Shown: positions 21,253 through 31,960 of the stretch, piece by piece | How the letters are laid out: every line of letters begins with the position of its first letter | How positions within the stretch are numbered: position 1 is the first letter of the stretch | Assembly (NCBI GenBank): GCA_940337035.1 | Contig: CALNHX010002297.1 | Location: 1-64,000 of the forward strand | DNA: 64,000 bases | Direction of reading: 5' to 3' | From: Agriotes lineatus | Taxonomy: Eukaryota; Arthropoda; Insecta; Coleoptera; Elateridae | Position numbers and translations under genes: made by a program | The notes under the pieces: generated by a model | What the model was told of the DNA's origin: nothing | Seen by the model: only the letters and a program-made list of their open reading frames with translations | The model's database searches: none

Positions 21253-21376
21253 AGTATGTAATACACGTGTGGAAAGAGCCATTGCAAAACGCGTACGATT
21301 GGAGCGCTCGCTATCGCTGGCGCTCCTACTTTCGTACTAGTTTTGCAATGATCTCTTTTGCGCGCTTGTATTACAA
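21253..21376. repeat. Palindrome with CG-rich apex
   Basis: Outer arms GTAATACACGTGTGG and GCGCGCTTGTATTAC, middle CATTGCAAAAC and GTTTTGCAATG, apex GGAGCGCTCGCTATCGCTGG followed by CGCTCC. About 124 bp, non-coding. Confidence 0.75.
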
Positions 21377-22792
21377 TATACTATTTTATGGTGTATTTTG
21401 TACATTGGACGTTGCGTCAAGTGTTGAACAATTCAGCGCCTTTGTTGTTTACCATGGTATTTGCTGTTTGCTTAATTTATTAAATTGCCGTCGTATTTCT
21501 TTGTTTGTTTAACGTAACTTGTGGCAGTTTCGTTGGTGTTGAGCCACATTAATGTACTTGCAGTCAAGCTTGTTGTGTGTAATTTAAGTCAACGTGTCAC
21601 GCAATTTATTCTAACTTAACTAACCTCTTTGATTATTTTTAAATCTAACTAGTCAAAACATTTCATGTCCATTGTTATACATATTTTTACTATTTCAGTA
21701 GAGTTCATTGCCAAGTACTGATGTTTTTTATTTGTGTTTATGATATTTGCCTGCGTTATGTGTGTACTTTTCAGTTCTAAGAAGGAGTTTAGCAGCTGCA
21801 TCAATGAGTTATTTTTGTAAGGTAAGTCAGTGCTGTACGTGACTCGTCGACCAAACTCTGCCAAGCTGATAGTAGAAAGACAGGCCTACTAATTGCACAT
21901 TCGAATGGGCTCACCTACGGTTAAGAATGTTATTGATGTCGTTTTCCCGATCTATCCCGAATGTAGGGGCGTCCTTTATTTAACATCATTTACCCCTTTG
22001 TGTCGAAGCACAGCCTTAACTTTCAGGTAGTATAAAACCACGACCTTCTCACTGAGTGATCTAAAGCTGGAGCACCTTGTTACAGCACATCTCGTGACGA
22101 GGTTGGGGCTGCGTATTCCGTTAAATTCCCGATTATGTCTTAAAAGTCGTTTTGTGGGTAACCGATTTGGCTCCCAAGCGTATGATTTTGTTTTGCACGC
22201 TTGAGGGGCTGATCGTTATGTCGTTAACGCGTTTTCGTGCTGTAACAAATAATAAAGTAGGATTTCTGGTAAACCGAAGAATAACCTCGCATATAACCTT
22301 AATGAACTCAATTAGTGCTAAATATACTTATTGATATGGTCTTAAAATGGCAAAGCCTTCAAAATAAAATATAATTATCATGCAGCTTAACTATAAAGCA
22401 AATAAAAAGAATATTAAGTAAATTGTCTCCATTTTATCATTAAAAATTTCCCAGAATGGTATTTGCAGCTCATTAGAAATTTGACTTTCTATTAGCAAAA
22501 ACAAATATAGGCCGTTTTTTTTAAGATCCACCAACGTCGCATGTTCTTTGAAAGGAATGCGTGGCAACATGGCTAGGGTATTTCCACAACGAGGACTCAA
22601 AATTGAGGTTAGGTTGTTAAATGTAAATTGTAAACTGACATTTGGCCCGGCGGAAGTTTGAGCGTTTGAATTATTTAAAATTAGATTTACGGTACGGATT
22701 TACCGGATGGTGTAATGTGTAATGTAGAGGGGTGTTACAGATTCTGTGGGAGATCATGTTTTTTGACGCAGGAGCCATAAATAGTATTTAAC
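21377..22792. other. No gene seen
   Basis: Mixed AT-rich DNA with short random frames. No domain, RNA gene or clear repeat identified. Confidence 0.5.
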
Positions 22793-22912
22793 ATTACAAG
22801 CCAGGTAAAACAGGTTTTACTGGCGATAGGATTGGGATGACTGGCGAGCCGTTAGGCGAGCCTGTCATATCCTTGAGCCAGTAAAAATGGTTACCTCGCG
22901 TGTATTGTTGAA
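22793..22912. repeat. Palindrome with GCGAGCC apex
   Basis: GGTTTTACTGGCGATAGGAT pairs with ATCCTTGAGCCAGTAAAAATGG-type right arm; the outer CAGGTAAAAC pairs loosely with GGTTACCTCG. The apex reads GGCGAGCCGTTAGGCGAGCC. Non-coding. Confidence 0.7.
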
Positions 22913-23065
22913 TATTTTATTTGTTCCTCTTGTAAATAACTAGAAATTTACCATTTATTCAAAGTGTCAAACTGACAAGCCACTAAATTAATCAATATGA
23001 CACATACTAAGGAAGACAACTCTGGCTTTGGACGCTATCATTTATCTATGAGCACGCTTGTAAAA

Positions 23066-23106
23066 TATAACTGGCTAACCAGTAAAAAATTTACTGGCTA
23101 GCCAGT
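23066..23106. repeat. Short palindrome sharing the TTTACTGGC motif
   Basis: AACTGGCTAACCAGTAAA and TTTACTGGCTAGCCAGTT are inverted with a 4-base centre. The core TTTACTGGC also forms the arm of the palindrome 150 bp upstream. Confidence 0.8.
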
Positions 23107-23478
23107 TAAGAAACATTTTCAAAGTGAATAAAGTGACTTGATAAATTAATTGATGTTTACAAGTGAAGAACAAATAAATTTCAGTTTTTTCTCGAGTTAT
23201 GCAACTGAGACTGACTGAGAAAACACGATTAATGTACAAATGTATAAATCTTTCCACCAATTCTCACAATTGGAAGAAAATAATGTGCTTTGTTCAAAGT
23301 GGAGTGTGGCCAAATAATGGATTTATAACCAAGTTCATGTTCAACACATTTTGCATTTTGCAAATTTAGCAGAAAAGGTGACTTGGCTACATTATTTGCA
23401 TTTTTTTAAGTTCAGGAACAAATTTTGTGTTTAATGTAAGTAGATTGATGATTATTAAACAGAAATTTAAAATATGGT

Positions 23479-24289
23479 TTACAGAGAAGAACTAGGAATA
23501 TTTTCAACTTCCATGTCATGAGTGTCGGAATCATCATCGGAAAGATCAGTCTCCAGATCTGGGAGGCGTAATACATTTATACCATTCTCATAACAAATTG
23601 TGTGAATTTCATAGTTCATAGGGGCGTTTGGTAAAATGCGTTCTATCAGTCCCCACAGTTGTTTTTATGTATAAGCATGTAGGTTCAAAATCAATATTAA
23701 ATTTTGTTAAGTAACCCTGCATTGTTGTTTTATTAGAAAAACGAGTTGGGGTCTTTTCATCAATGTTGTTAGAGTGAAATATTCCCCACTTCCTTTATAA
23801 TCATAAATTTTGCGACCTAATTCTTCCCGAAAGAAATGGTCATCAAAAAATGGAGATTTTTTACGGCCACCGTAAGTTTTGGAAGTTTGTACTTCCTGGC
23901 CTGTAATATACGGCATACAGTACATCTAGACACCTACAATAATTAGTGTTTAAAATTTTGAAGTTAATTTTACCCAAAGAAATCACAGCAAAGATATTTG
24001 AAAGTTTTTCTTCTAGCTGTAGGCTAGTTAAAGAAGGGACTAGGTTTTTCAGTTGGAGGGAACATTAGAATAGGGCGGTTTTCAATTTCTTGTCGTGTAA
24101 ATTCCTTCCTTTGTGAGGCATAATTCAAAAATTTTACTTTATCTGAGTTGCGCTTGCGTTGTTTGACAGTTTGACGCATGAAATTAAGATGACCGCTCAC
24201 TTGCAGAATTGCCATTTGTAACTCACAAAAGTAACTATAACTAGTGATTTTTCCGTTGGCTAACATTAAGCAACAGGTTGGTGGTGGAT
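23479..24289 (-). other. Unidentified coding-like segments on minus strand
   Basis: Three successive minus-strand stretches look translated but are not recognised. 24289-24024 reads DPPPTCCLMLANGKITSYS, then QTVKQRKRNSDKVKF and ENRPILMFPPTEKPSP, preceded by a plausible splice acceptor TTTAAAG. 23925-23707 reads MYCMPYITGQEVQTSKTYGG and DDHFFREELGRKIYDYKG. 23665-23479 reads WGLIERILPNAPMNYEIHTI and an acidic end DLSDDDSDTHDMEVENIPSS before a stop. Order and strand are consistent with one decayed gene or transposon protein. Confidence 0.35.
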
Positions 24290-24299
24290 CTTTAAAAAA

Positions 24300-25945
24300 T
24301 AAATGATCTATATGTTAGATAGAAACATATTTATTAATCTAATTTACGTGTGACATTATAACAGATATCGGTTTTTTGAATATTTATGGTTGCAATTGTA
24401 GTCAAAATTGATTGAAAATACTGATTTTTGAATTGAATAGTTCTGTAAAAGTAATATTATTGTAATAGATAAAACAGAAGTTTATTTTTTACATATTTGT
24501 TGTAAAATGATTAATTAAGGATTAATGATGTATAATTGGACGCAGGTACATTTAAGAACCGTTAACCTCAGGAGATGTTCCTACATGCAATGAAGTGCCT
24601 GAACTTTACTTAACCAAAAAATGTGACTTGTATAATTAAAAACGTCATAAAGGTTGAAAAGTAAGAATCTGTAATTTTTATATTTCAAAATGGAGTGATA
24701 TCCAAGGTTTTGGCGAGACTTAAATAATAACAAGGACAAAGTAACGTGTTTAAAGTTGAGTTAAAGATATAAAAAATCAATTTCACAATAATAAATACTG
24801 GTATGTACAATTAAGAATTGTAATAATAGGTATCGTACAAATAAGTGTGGTCTTAAGGAACAAAATTAGTATAAAAATAATGAAAATGTTAAGACCCCGT
24901 GCATAAAGCCTAGCCTAGAGGGGTTGCTGACTACAATACAATAATAAAATAGGATGTAGCTTCCAACTTGCAAATTAACACCAGAGGATACATCAACTCG
25001 AAGAAAGAAAACACTATTATGTAAGTGTACACCAATTTCAATTAAATAATACCAGATCTCAGAACAAAAGCAGTAAGTAAAAGAATTGAACTGCTATTTA
25101 AAAATAAAGAATTGATTATAACCAAGAAACAGAAAAATGCCGCCAAATAAATTTAATTAAAAATAACAGTGTTCAAAAAATGAAAGTTTAATAAACAAAA
25201 TAAGACTAAAAAATATCTATCAGATAATTATAAATATCGTATATGTAAACATACAGTATAACTAACACAAAATTTAATTTAATAATAATTTTTTAATTTG
25301 CAATAATAATTAAAGAAATTGATTTAATATTAAAAATATAGATTTATTAATAATAAGGTACAATTGCCACATATCAAGTGTTGTGGTATTACATTGTGTT
25401 GGTTCTAATTAAATTCTGCAGTAACCCAAAGAGATATAGAGAGGCAAACAATTAATTTTGTTACTATTGCATGCTCGAGCTGTGGACATAAAAGATATGA
25501 AGTGATAAAAAGTGAAAAAACCCAGAGAATAAATAATGATTTCAGTTAAAATAAAATAGTGGCAAGGGCCATAACAATGACTATTCAACACTATAACATA
25601 TAAGCCAATCACATTGCAGACATTTGCTTTTTTCAACCAATAACAGCAGTATATCACTGAATATTGGGCACCATGCAAAATATTCACAAAACAATGTACG
25701 TACTCAAAAAATAAATAGCCTTGTTGCGAAGTATCGTTTAGCAACGATGTACTGTCCTTAGTGATATCGCTAGGTTACGTAACACTAAACCCCAACAAAC
25801 TGTGTGGCTTGTTTTAAAAATTTTAAAATGCTGTGTTTTGGAAGTATTCCGCTGAATTTAATTGAGAATGAATAATTATATTAATTGTTGCAATATTTTT
25901 CAATAAAGTTAATCGTTATGTATTAATATTGTTAAATAGTCGTCC
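24300..25945. other. AT-rich, no gene
   Basis: Very AT-rich with long A/T runs. No supported frame or repeat over 1.6 kb. Confidence 0.55.
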
Positions 25946-26164
25946 CAAATACCACTCGAAGTGGATATATTTTTTTTAAATATTTTGCCATTTCCATAGA
26001 AATTATTGCAAATTTCACTCAACAAAATCACATTTAAATGTCACTCGCCTTCGGCTCGTGACATTTTTTATGTGATTTTGTATCGTGAAATTTAAACGCA
26101 ATAATTTACATGGAAACGACAAAATATTTGTCAAAAATATATCCACTGCTTGTGGTATTACCCT
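25946..26164. repeat. Long palindrome (about 220 bp), apex CGCCTTCGGCTCG
   Basis: Arms pair over almost their whole length: AATACCACTCGAAGTGG with CCACTGCTTGTGGTATT, AAATATTTTGCCATTTCCAT with ATGGAAACGACAAAATATTT, and CAAAATCACATTTAAATGTC with GACATTTTTTATGTGATTTTG-type right arm. Apex GTCACTCGCCTTCGGCTCGT. Non-coding. Confidence 0.85.
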
Positions 26165-26482
26165 TGAGTATTCAACTCACCCCCTTCAAGTTAACTATTC
26201 ACCAATCATAATTTAGTATTTATGTCATTTGCCACCAATCAGCGTAAAATTGTGCAACAATTCCGCTAGCGGAGTTTTAATGACAATTTTTTTCTCTTCC
26301 TGTGACATTTATTTAACTTCCTGTAAAATTAATCAAATATGATATTAGAAATGTCAAATTTGACAAACAATTTATTTTACGTCAACAGATTTTTATTTTC
26401 AAAGAGGACGTGATAAAATTGATTAATTACTAAGAAATGTCAATTTTGTTCTTTGAATAGTCATTCAAATGCCGCTTGCAGC
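26165..26482. repeat. Tail of palindromic element; inverted copy at 58390-58715
   Basis: From ATTCAACTCACCCCCTTCAA through TTCCGCTAGCGGAGTTTTAA to GTCAATTTTGTTCTTTGAATA this segment is repeated, inverted and with few changes, at 58390-58715. Its edges carry a short inverted repeat (GTATTCAA and TTGAATAG). Confidence 0.82.
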
Positions 26483-26628
26483 CGACGAATTGCATGAATT
26501 TTTGTCAAAGTGTTTATTCGTGTTTATTGCTTCAAAATTGGTCTCGTGCTATCGCACTCGACCAATTTATATCGAAGCAATAAACACTCATACACTTTGG
26601 CAAAAATTTTCGGCAATTCGTCGACCGC
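26483..26628. repeat. Palindrome, apex CTCGTGCTATCGCACTCG
   Basis: Arms: CGACGAATTGCATGAATTTT pairs with AAAATTTTCGGCAATTCGTCG-type right arm, and GTTTATTGCTTCAAAATTGG pairs with CCAATTTATATCGAAGCAAT. Apex CTCGTGCTATCGCACTCG. A 62-codon frame across it is a shadow of the palindrome. Confidence 0.85.
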
Positions 26629-27035
26629 TCGCGGTAGTGTATATGAATATTTTTTAATTCTCGGCAAAACCTTGTCGACTGCCCTATAAATGTTTTAATT
26701 CCAATTAATTACCCCAAAATGCAGTTAATTTACATGCTAAGCAAATCTGTTACAATTATTGTTCTGAATTTTAATGTTAACTCTATTCTTTTGGAGAAAC
26801 AGTTGTAAATATGTGTTTGTAGAAACTTTTTCACCTAAGGTCATCCTTAAACATATTAATACGTTGTGGATATCTAGTTGCAAGACACTCTGTGCGTTAG
26901 AGTAGTTCACTTCTATTCGATTATATTTGATCTATTCCATGGAGACTGGCAAATTTCCAAGCTCATTTAGTAATTCAGCAGTACGTTTACCCATTCTTTG
27001 AACTTGTTTTTGCTTTCAAATTTTCGTGATTCCAT

Positions 27036-27137
27036 GTAAGTGAAAGTATTAGAATTCAATGTAGCAATTTGATTAGTATTTTTAAAATAAACAAACAACT
27101 TAACCTAACTAAAATTTATGTTAGGTTTTATTTTCAG
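27036..27137 (+). other. Probable 5' UTR intron of the zinc-finger gene
   Basis: GTAAGT donor at 27036 (context CCAT/GTAAGTGAAAG) and acceptor TTTTATTTTCAG ending at 27137 enclose 102 bp, a typical insect intron length. The coding exon starts 120 bp later. Inferred from splice consensus only. Confidence 0.55.
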
Positions 27138-27184
27138 ATATATTAGTATTTAATAAATCCGAACACTACAGTTTTATTATAACA

Positions 27185-27250
27185 ATGGACTTCGACCATA
27201 GATTTGTTCAGAATTTGCCTTCAATGACCATCAATGACAACATGGCTTAG
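27185..27250 (+). other. Upstream ORF, 21 codons
   Basis: An ATG at 27185 opens a 21-codon frame (MDFDHRFVQNLPSM and onward) that stops at 27248-27250, six bases before the zinc-finger ATG. It would be met first by scanning ribosomes and may lower translation of the main frame. Confidence 0.5.
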
Positions 27251-27256
27251 TACGGA

Positions 27257-28519
27257 ATGAATATTAAACAGGAGGAACTTAATATAAAAGATGAATTGCT
27301 AAAAGATGAATTGCTTGTTGTGGGTTCAACAAGTGCAAGCCTCTTGGAGGAGCAGTTTATTTGCAATGTCTGTGAATATAAAGCAGAAGATGAGAGCAAG
27401 TTCTTGGAACATATGAAGGCGGATACGAAACCCTCTTATTCGTGTTCCAATTGTGAATATAAAACTGCAAGAAAATGTTCCTTAGTTAACCATTTGAAGA
27501 CACATACTGATAATAAACCTTATTCTTGTTTCAATTGTGAGTATAAGGCAGGAATGAAAAGTGCTCTAGTTAGACATATGAGAACACATACAAAAGAAAA
27601 ACCTTACTCTTTTTCCATTTGTACATTCAAAGGTAATTTAGTTAAACATTTAAAGACACATACAGGAGAAAAGCCTTATACCTGTTCTATTTGCGACTAT
27701 AAATCAGCACATAAATCTAACTTAGTGAGTCATATGAAGGTGCACGCAGGAGATAAACCTTATGCTTGTTCTATTTGCGGACTTACAGCAGTAGCGAAAT
27801 CAACTTTAGTTATACACATGAGGAGTCATTCAGGTGAAAAACCATATGCATGTTCTATTTGCGAGTATAAATCAGCACAGAAGGGTACTTTGCAGAGCCA
27901 TATGAAGACACATACAGGAGAGAAACCGTATGAATGTATGGTTTGCAATTATAAAATGGCAAAAAAAGGTACCTTAGTTAGCCACATGAGAACACATACA
28001 GGTGAAAAACCTTATTCATGTACCGTATGTGATTATAAAGCAGTAAAGAGAGATAGGTTAATTAACCACATGAAGTCACATACAGGTGAAATACCTTATT
28101 CATGTACCATATGTGATTATAAAACAGTAAGTAGAGATAGGTTGATTAACCATATGAAAACACATACAGGCGTAATACCTTATTCGTGTACCGTTTGCAA
28201 ATATAAAGCTATAGACAAATATAGTGTAGTTAGACATATGAGAATACATACAGAAGAGAAACCGTATTCTTGTTCCATTTGCCCATATAAATCGACAGAC
28301 CAAAGTAATTTAGTTGGACATATGAGAACTCATACAGGAGAGAAACCATATTCATGTTCAATATGTAATTTTAAAGCAGCACAGAAAAGGGAATTAGTTT
28401 GCCATGTAAGGACACATACTGGAGAAAAACCTTATTCGTGTTCTATTTGCAAATATAAAGCGACAAAGAAAAGTAGTTTAGTTAGACATATGAAGAGACA
28501 TACTAGGGAAAAACCTTAG
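27257..28519 (+). CDS. C2H2 zinc-finger protein, 14 tandem fingers (420 aa)
   Basis: Likely host gene, a sequence-specific DNA-binding nuclear protein. Residues 1-33 form a short acidic leader containing IKQEELNIKDELLKDELL, which includes an IKxE sumoylation-like motif. From residue 34 on, 14 finger units follow with TGEKPY-type linkers. Finger 1 lacks the final His (HMKAD). Finger 4 (YSFSICTFKGNLVKHLKTH) lacks its first Cys and is four residues short, so it should not fold. The other twelve have C-x2-C-x12-H-x3-H. Adjacent fingers are very similar (YSCSICxYKxxxKxxLVxHM), consistent with local duplication. No ZAD, BTB or SCAN domain. Start chosen at the first in-frame ATG. Poly(A) signals AATAAA occur at 28523 and 29062. 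Target and biological role cannot be read from the sequence. Confidence 0.9.
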   Translation: MNIKQEELNIKDELLKDELLVVGSTSASLLEEQFICNVCEYKAEDESKFLEHMKADTKPSYSCSNCEYKTARKCSLVNHLKTHTDNKPYSCFNCEYKAGMKSALVRHMRTHTKEKPYSFSICTFKGNLVKHLKTHTGEKPYTCSICDYKSAHKSNLVSHMKVHAGDKPYACSICGLTAVAKSTLVIHMRSHSGEKPYACSICEYKSAQKGTLQSHMKTHTGEKPYECMVCNYKMAKKGTLVSHMRTHTGEKPYSCTVCDYKAVKRDRLINHMKSHTGEIPYSCTICDYKTVSRDRLINHMKTHTGVIPYSCTVCKYKAIDKYSVVRHMRIHTEEKPYSCSICPYKSTDQSNLVGHMRTHTGEKPYSCSICNFKAAQKRELVCHVRTHTGEKPYSCSICKYKATKKSSLVRHMKRHTREKP

Positions 28520-29190
28520 AATAATAAACTTTCCAGAGATGTGTGTGCAAGAGATTGTCATGAGTTTTGCAGTTACAAAATCTTGTGCAAACATGCAACT
28601 ATTCAATATAGTATTAAAAAACACTAGATTTATGTTCTATTGTCATATATAAAACAACTTAGAAATCACTTCATGAGACATACCTAATATATATACTTAC
28701 GACAGCACCAAAACATGATTTGATAAGGTGTATGAATATACACAAATATGAGTATTTACGAATGGTGTTGGATTATATCCTTGTTTCTACTTGCTATTAT
28801 TTCCATACACTTGATCTATTCATACGAATTGTCAAGTTTCCACAGAACTCACCAATGTCTTATCTTTTTTTTTGTTATAACATTGCCCGCCACCATACAA
28901 TCGTACTCAAATGCTGTGGTACAAGTACATAGGAGTGTGTAAGCTCAGAACTCAGAATTAAATATACTTGAATAATACATTTTATACTGTTCATCTCTCG
29001 ATTTCTATATTGTAAATATTGTATGTATTGTTTGAGCTGTAACCTCATTTACTTAATGTAAAATAAAAATTCTTTTGATTGTATAACATTCTACACAGTG
29101 TTTTTTTTAATGTTTTAAGGCCTTTCGGGATCTTTGCCCATATAGCCTCTTATTTATCAACTCGTATCAATGGGATTCAACAATTTTTTT

Positions 29191-30115
29191 TTAGCTAACT
29201 ATATTTTTATTTTTGAACACAATAAACTGCATAAGGATCTTATAGACTTCAAAACTGTTACTGGATAACAGGGTGATAATTGCATTCTGCTGTATAATTG
29301 GACATGCAAAATTGAAATGATTTAAATCTGCTACCACTTGATCACAGCTGCAGTAGGGATTGTCTATCATGTACATTCTGTGAAGATGATCTGGATAAGT
29401 TCCATGACCTAACTTTATTCTACCCATCGTAGCATAGGAGTATCTAGATACGATTTTATTATTCCACCATGGCTTATCATTAATTGTTGGATGTATGTCC
29501 TGTTTTACTATTAATAATGCATCTTCAGTAGTAATTTTCCTGAATTAAATACCCTTCGTTTTCCGCCCTCTTAGGGAACCTATCGACTATTTCATTATTT
29601 AGAATATTTGCATGCCCTTTCACCCAGTAAAGTCTCACTTCGATATTGGTCACCTTAAGTATGTTTATTATTTTTTTAATCCTCAATATCACAATGTTGG
29701 CCTTTAAAACAAGCTCATTTTTCTGAAATGCCAGTACGCTTTGAGAGTAGGTCATTATTACCTAGTCCGCTCCCCCATCTTGGTGATACTCCAGGGCTTT
29801 GAGAATTGCTAAAGTCTCCGCTGTAAAAATAGAGGTTTGGCTAGGCAACTTAAACATGTTATTTGGTGATGGTATTATAAACCGCACACCCACATCCATC
29901 TACCGTCTTGGAACCATCGGTAAAAATACTATTCTTCCATTAAAAAAAACTTGGTTTTCAATTGTTTTAGTTTGTTCGGTGCGTTAATTTGGTCATGAGG
30001 AACTTTTAGAGCCAAGTGAAATTCGTTTTGAGGTTCTTGTTCGATTGTCAATAATTTTGTATAAGTCATGGCCTGCATCAGGTAAATACATTCTTTTCAT
30101 TAAAAAAATAAGGGC
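29191..30115 (-). pseudogene. LINE ORF2 RNase H and C-terminal zinc motif (Jockey/I-type relic)
   Basis: On the minus strand, 30115-29760 holds pieces of an RNase H N-terminal half (ETLAILKALEY preceded by TSIFTAET). 29755-29525 has SVLAFQKNELVLKAN and LYWVKGHANILNNEIVD, the conserved H-x-x-I-x-x-N-E-x-V/A-D end of RNase H. 29427-29191 has GRIKLGHGTYPDHLHRM and YCSCDQVVADLNHFNFACP, the C-terminal CCHC motif. Several stops and frame changes. Reverse transcriptase is absent. Confidence 0.82.
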
Positions 30116-30781
30116 AAAAAATTAAGTTTAAGCATGCTATAACTATAAAAGTCTATTAATTTACGCACTGTATATTTTTATAAAACAGGTTTAGGGATTT
30201 ATACTGACACCTGTAGGTTTCTGGTTTCGATCGTTTCGAAACAGTGGCGCTTTCGAACAACCCACCCCAATCCTGCTCAGGAACTAGCTGACAAAATTTG
30301 CTACACCACGATACAATTCCTGGACCACCTTGTTGTAAAGCAATACCGATTATTTCATTTTAGTAGATACTTTTTTGTGTACAAAATTCCCCGTATAGCA
30401 AGTTGCATAAAATTACTAAAGTATTTTTAATTGTACAGGGTGTTTCAAAATAGTGACGTACCTGTATGTGGGTAGCCTGAAAAAAAATGCTAACCATTTT
30501 AATACAAAGTGGTATGAGTCTCACGTTAACTGTTTTGGAAATAATAACGATTTTATCAAAAAATCTGAATTTCAGGCGGCTGCTTTAACAGAAAACAATA
30601 AAATGAAGGAAAACATTACCAAAAAATTACGTGTGATGTAAACTACCTTTTGGGTGTAAAATATTGTCTCTGGGTATTAATTCTATAGAGGGTGCTCGAC
30701 ATTTTTCAAATATGAGCGTTCTCCTGATATCTTAATTCATACCCCCACTTTCAACGGTTTATCAAATATTCAAGTTTGAAT
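30116..30781. other. No gene; contains a TE-end-like ACAGGGTGTTTCAAAA
   Basis: ACAGGGTGTTTCAAAATAGT at 30436 resembles the termini of several insect transposons, but no partner end was located. Otherwise AT-rich. Confidence 0.4.
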
Positions 30782-31175
30782 GCAAAATAGTAATTTACGA
30801 TACAAGTGCGTAAAGCTACTCTTTAGGCACGAGTGGGAGAGTTAAAACGCGAGTGAGCGAGCGTTTTAAGCCCCGCGAGTGACTAAAGATGCTTTACGCA
30901 TGTGTATCGTACAATATTTTATCTACGATAGAATAAAAAAAATACGGTAAATATAAAAAAGATTTTACATGTAAATTAGAATTACTAGCAACCGGTCCTA
31001 ATTTTGAGTGTTTTAAAAATTTTAAAACACGTTGCTACTAACAACGTGCCTAATGAAATTTTTAAGCACGTTGCTATTAACGACGTAAACTAATGAAAAC
31101 ATGTTATTAAACAGTCGTTTTACAAACTTAAAACTGCCAACTAAGAGGCAATTATACACTGTCGTAGATAAAAGC
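30782..31175. repeat. Palindrome-plus-tail element, copy 2
   Basis: Homologous to 725-1075. Palindrome 30785-30922 has arms TTACGATACAAGTGCGTAAAG and CTTTACGCATGTGTATCGTA (one base over in each), apex GCGAGTGAGCGAGCG. The tail begins TTTTATCTACGATAG and ends TGTCGTAGATAAAA, an inverted repeat. Compared with copy 1 it has an extra 75 bp at 31000-31080 in which AAGCACGTTGCTATTAACG is partly duplicated. Confidence 0.8.
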
Positions 31176-31960
31176 AATTTAAGCCCATTAAGATGATTTA
31201 TTTAAAGAGATAACAAACAAACCCCGCTAAATGCTGATTTAGCACTTGAGATTTTAGAGTACAACAAAGGAAACAGATTTGGAAATAAAAATACAGCCAT
31301 TGCTGACACAATATAACAAAACCAAATTTTCGTTTTTGGACATACCTAACTCAAACACTACGGCGGCTAAGTTTAGTTCTTTTTGTTAATATTATTCAAC
31401 GTTAGAATCTGCAAGTTTGTTCCAATTTAACCGATCTTGTGTATCTCTTGTTTTCGAAGTCCCAATAGTGAGGGTCGAAATTGAATTACCATGTAACTCT
31501 CAATGTGTTACATGCCATTGCAGTTCTTTCTTTATAATAGTTAGTTGATACGATTTTTTTCCTCATTCTGCTTTGATGAACTTATTGTAGACGTGGAAGT
31601 ATTTTTGCCTTTCTTTATTTCCACTTCCTATTCTTTTAGTTTCAGAAATCGCCCCTATGTCGATTCTGAACTTCTCCAATTCTTTGAATATTTCATTATA
31701 TTTTGTATACAGTTCTTGAACATTCCGTGTTCCAATAATAATTATTGATCTACATCCATTCAGGCTTTACATCTCCTAAGAGATTTAGCCGACCAAAAGA
31801 ACTTCTCAATCCGTTTCTTGGGGTGGAATCATACCCTTTTCCTTATTTTTGTTGTTCCTGTAACTTTGCATGTGTCTGCATTGTTTACTACTTCTTTCCA
31901 TTTTTTTCTGTTTCGCTAGCTCGTCTCATTTCTTAATCTGTTACAGTATCTAACTGTTTT
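31176..31960. other. No gene seen
   Basis: Pyrimidine-rich stretches at 31545-31930 give open frames on the plus strand without recognisable domains. Confidence 0.45.

Noticed and set aside
26469..26657. 62-codon plus-strand frame
   Set aside because: Spans the 26483-26628 palindrome and has no domain.
28100..28303. 67-codon minus frame within the zinc-finger gene
   Set aside because: Antisense of repeated finger codons; no independent evidence.
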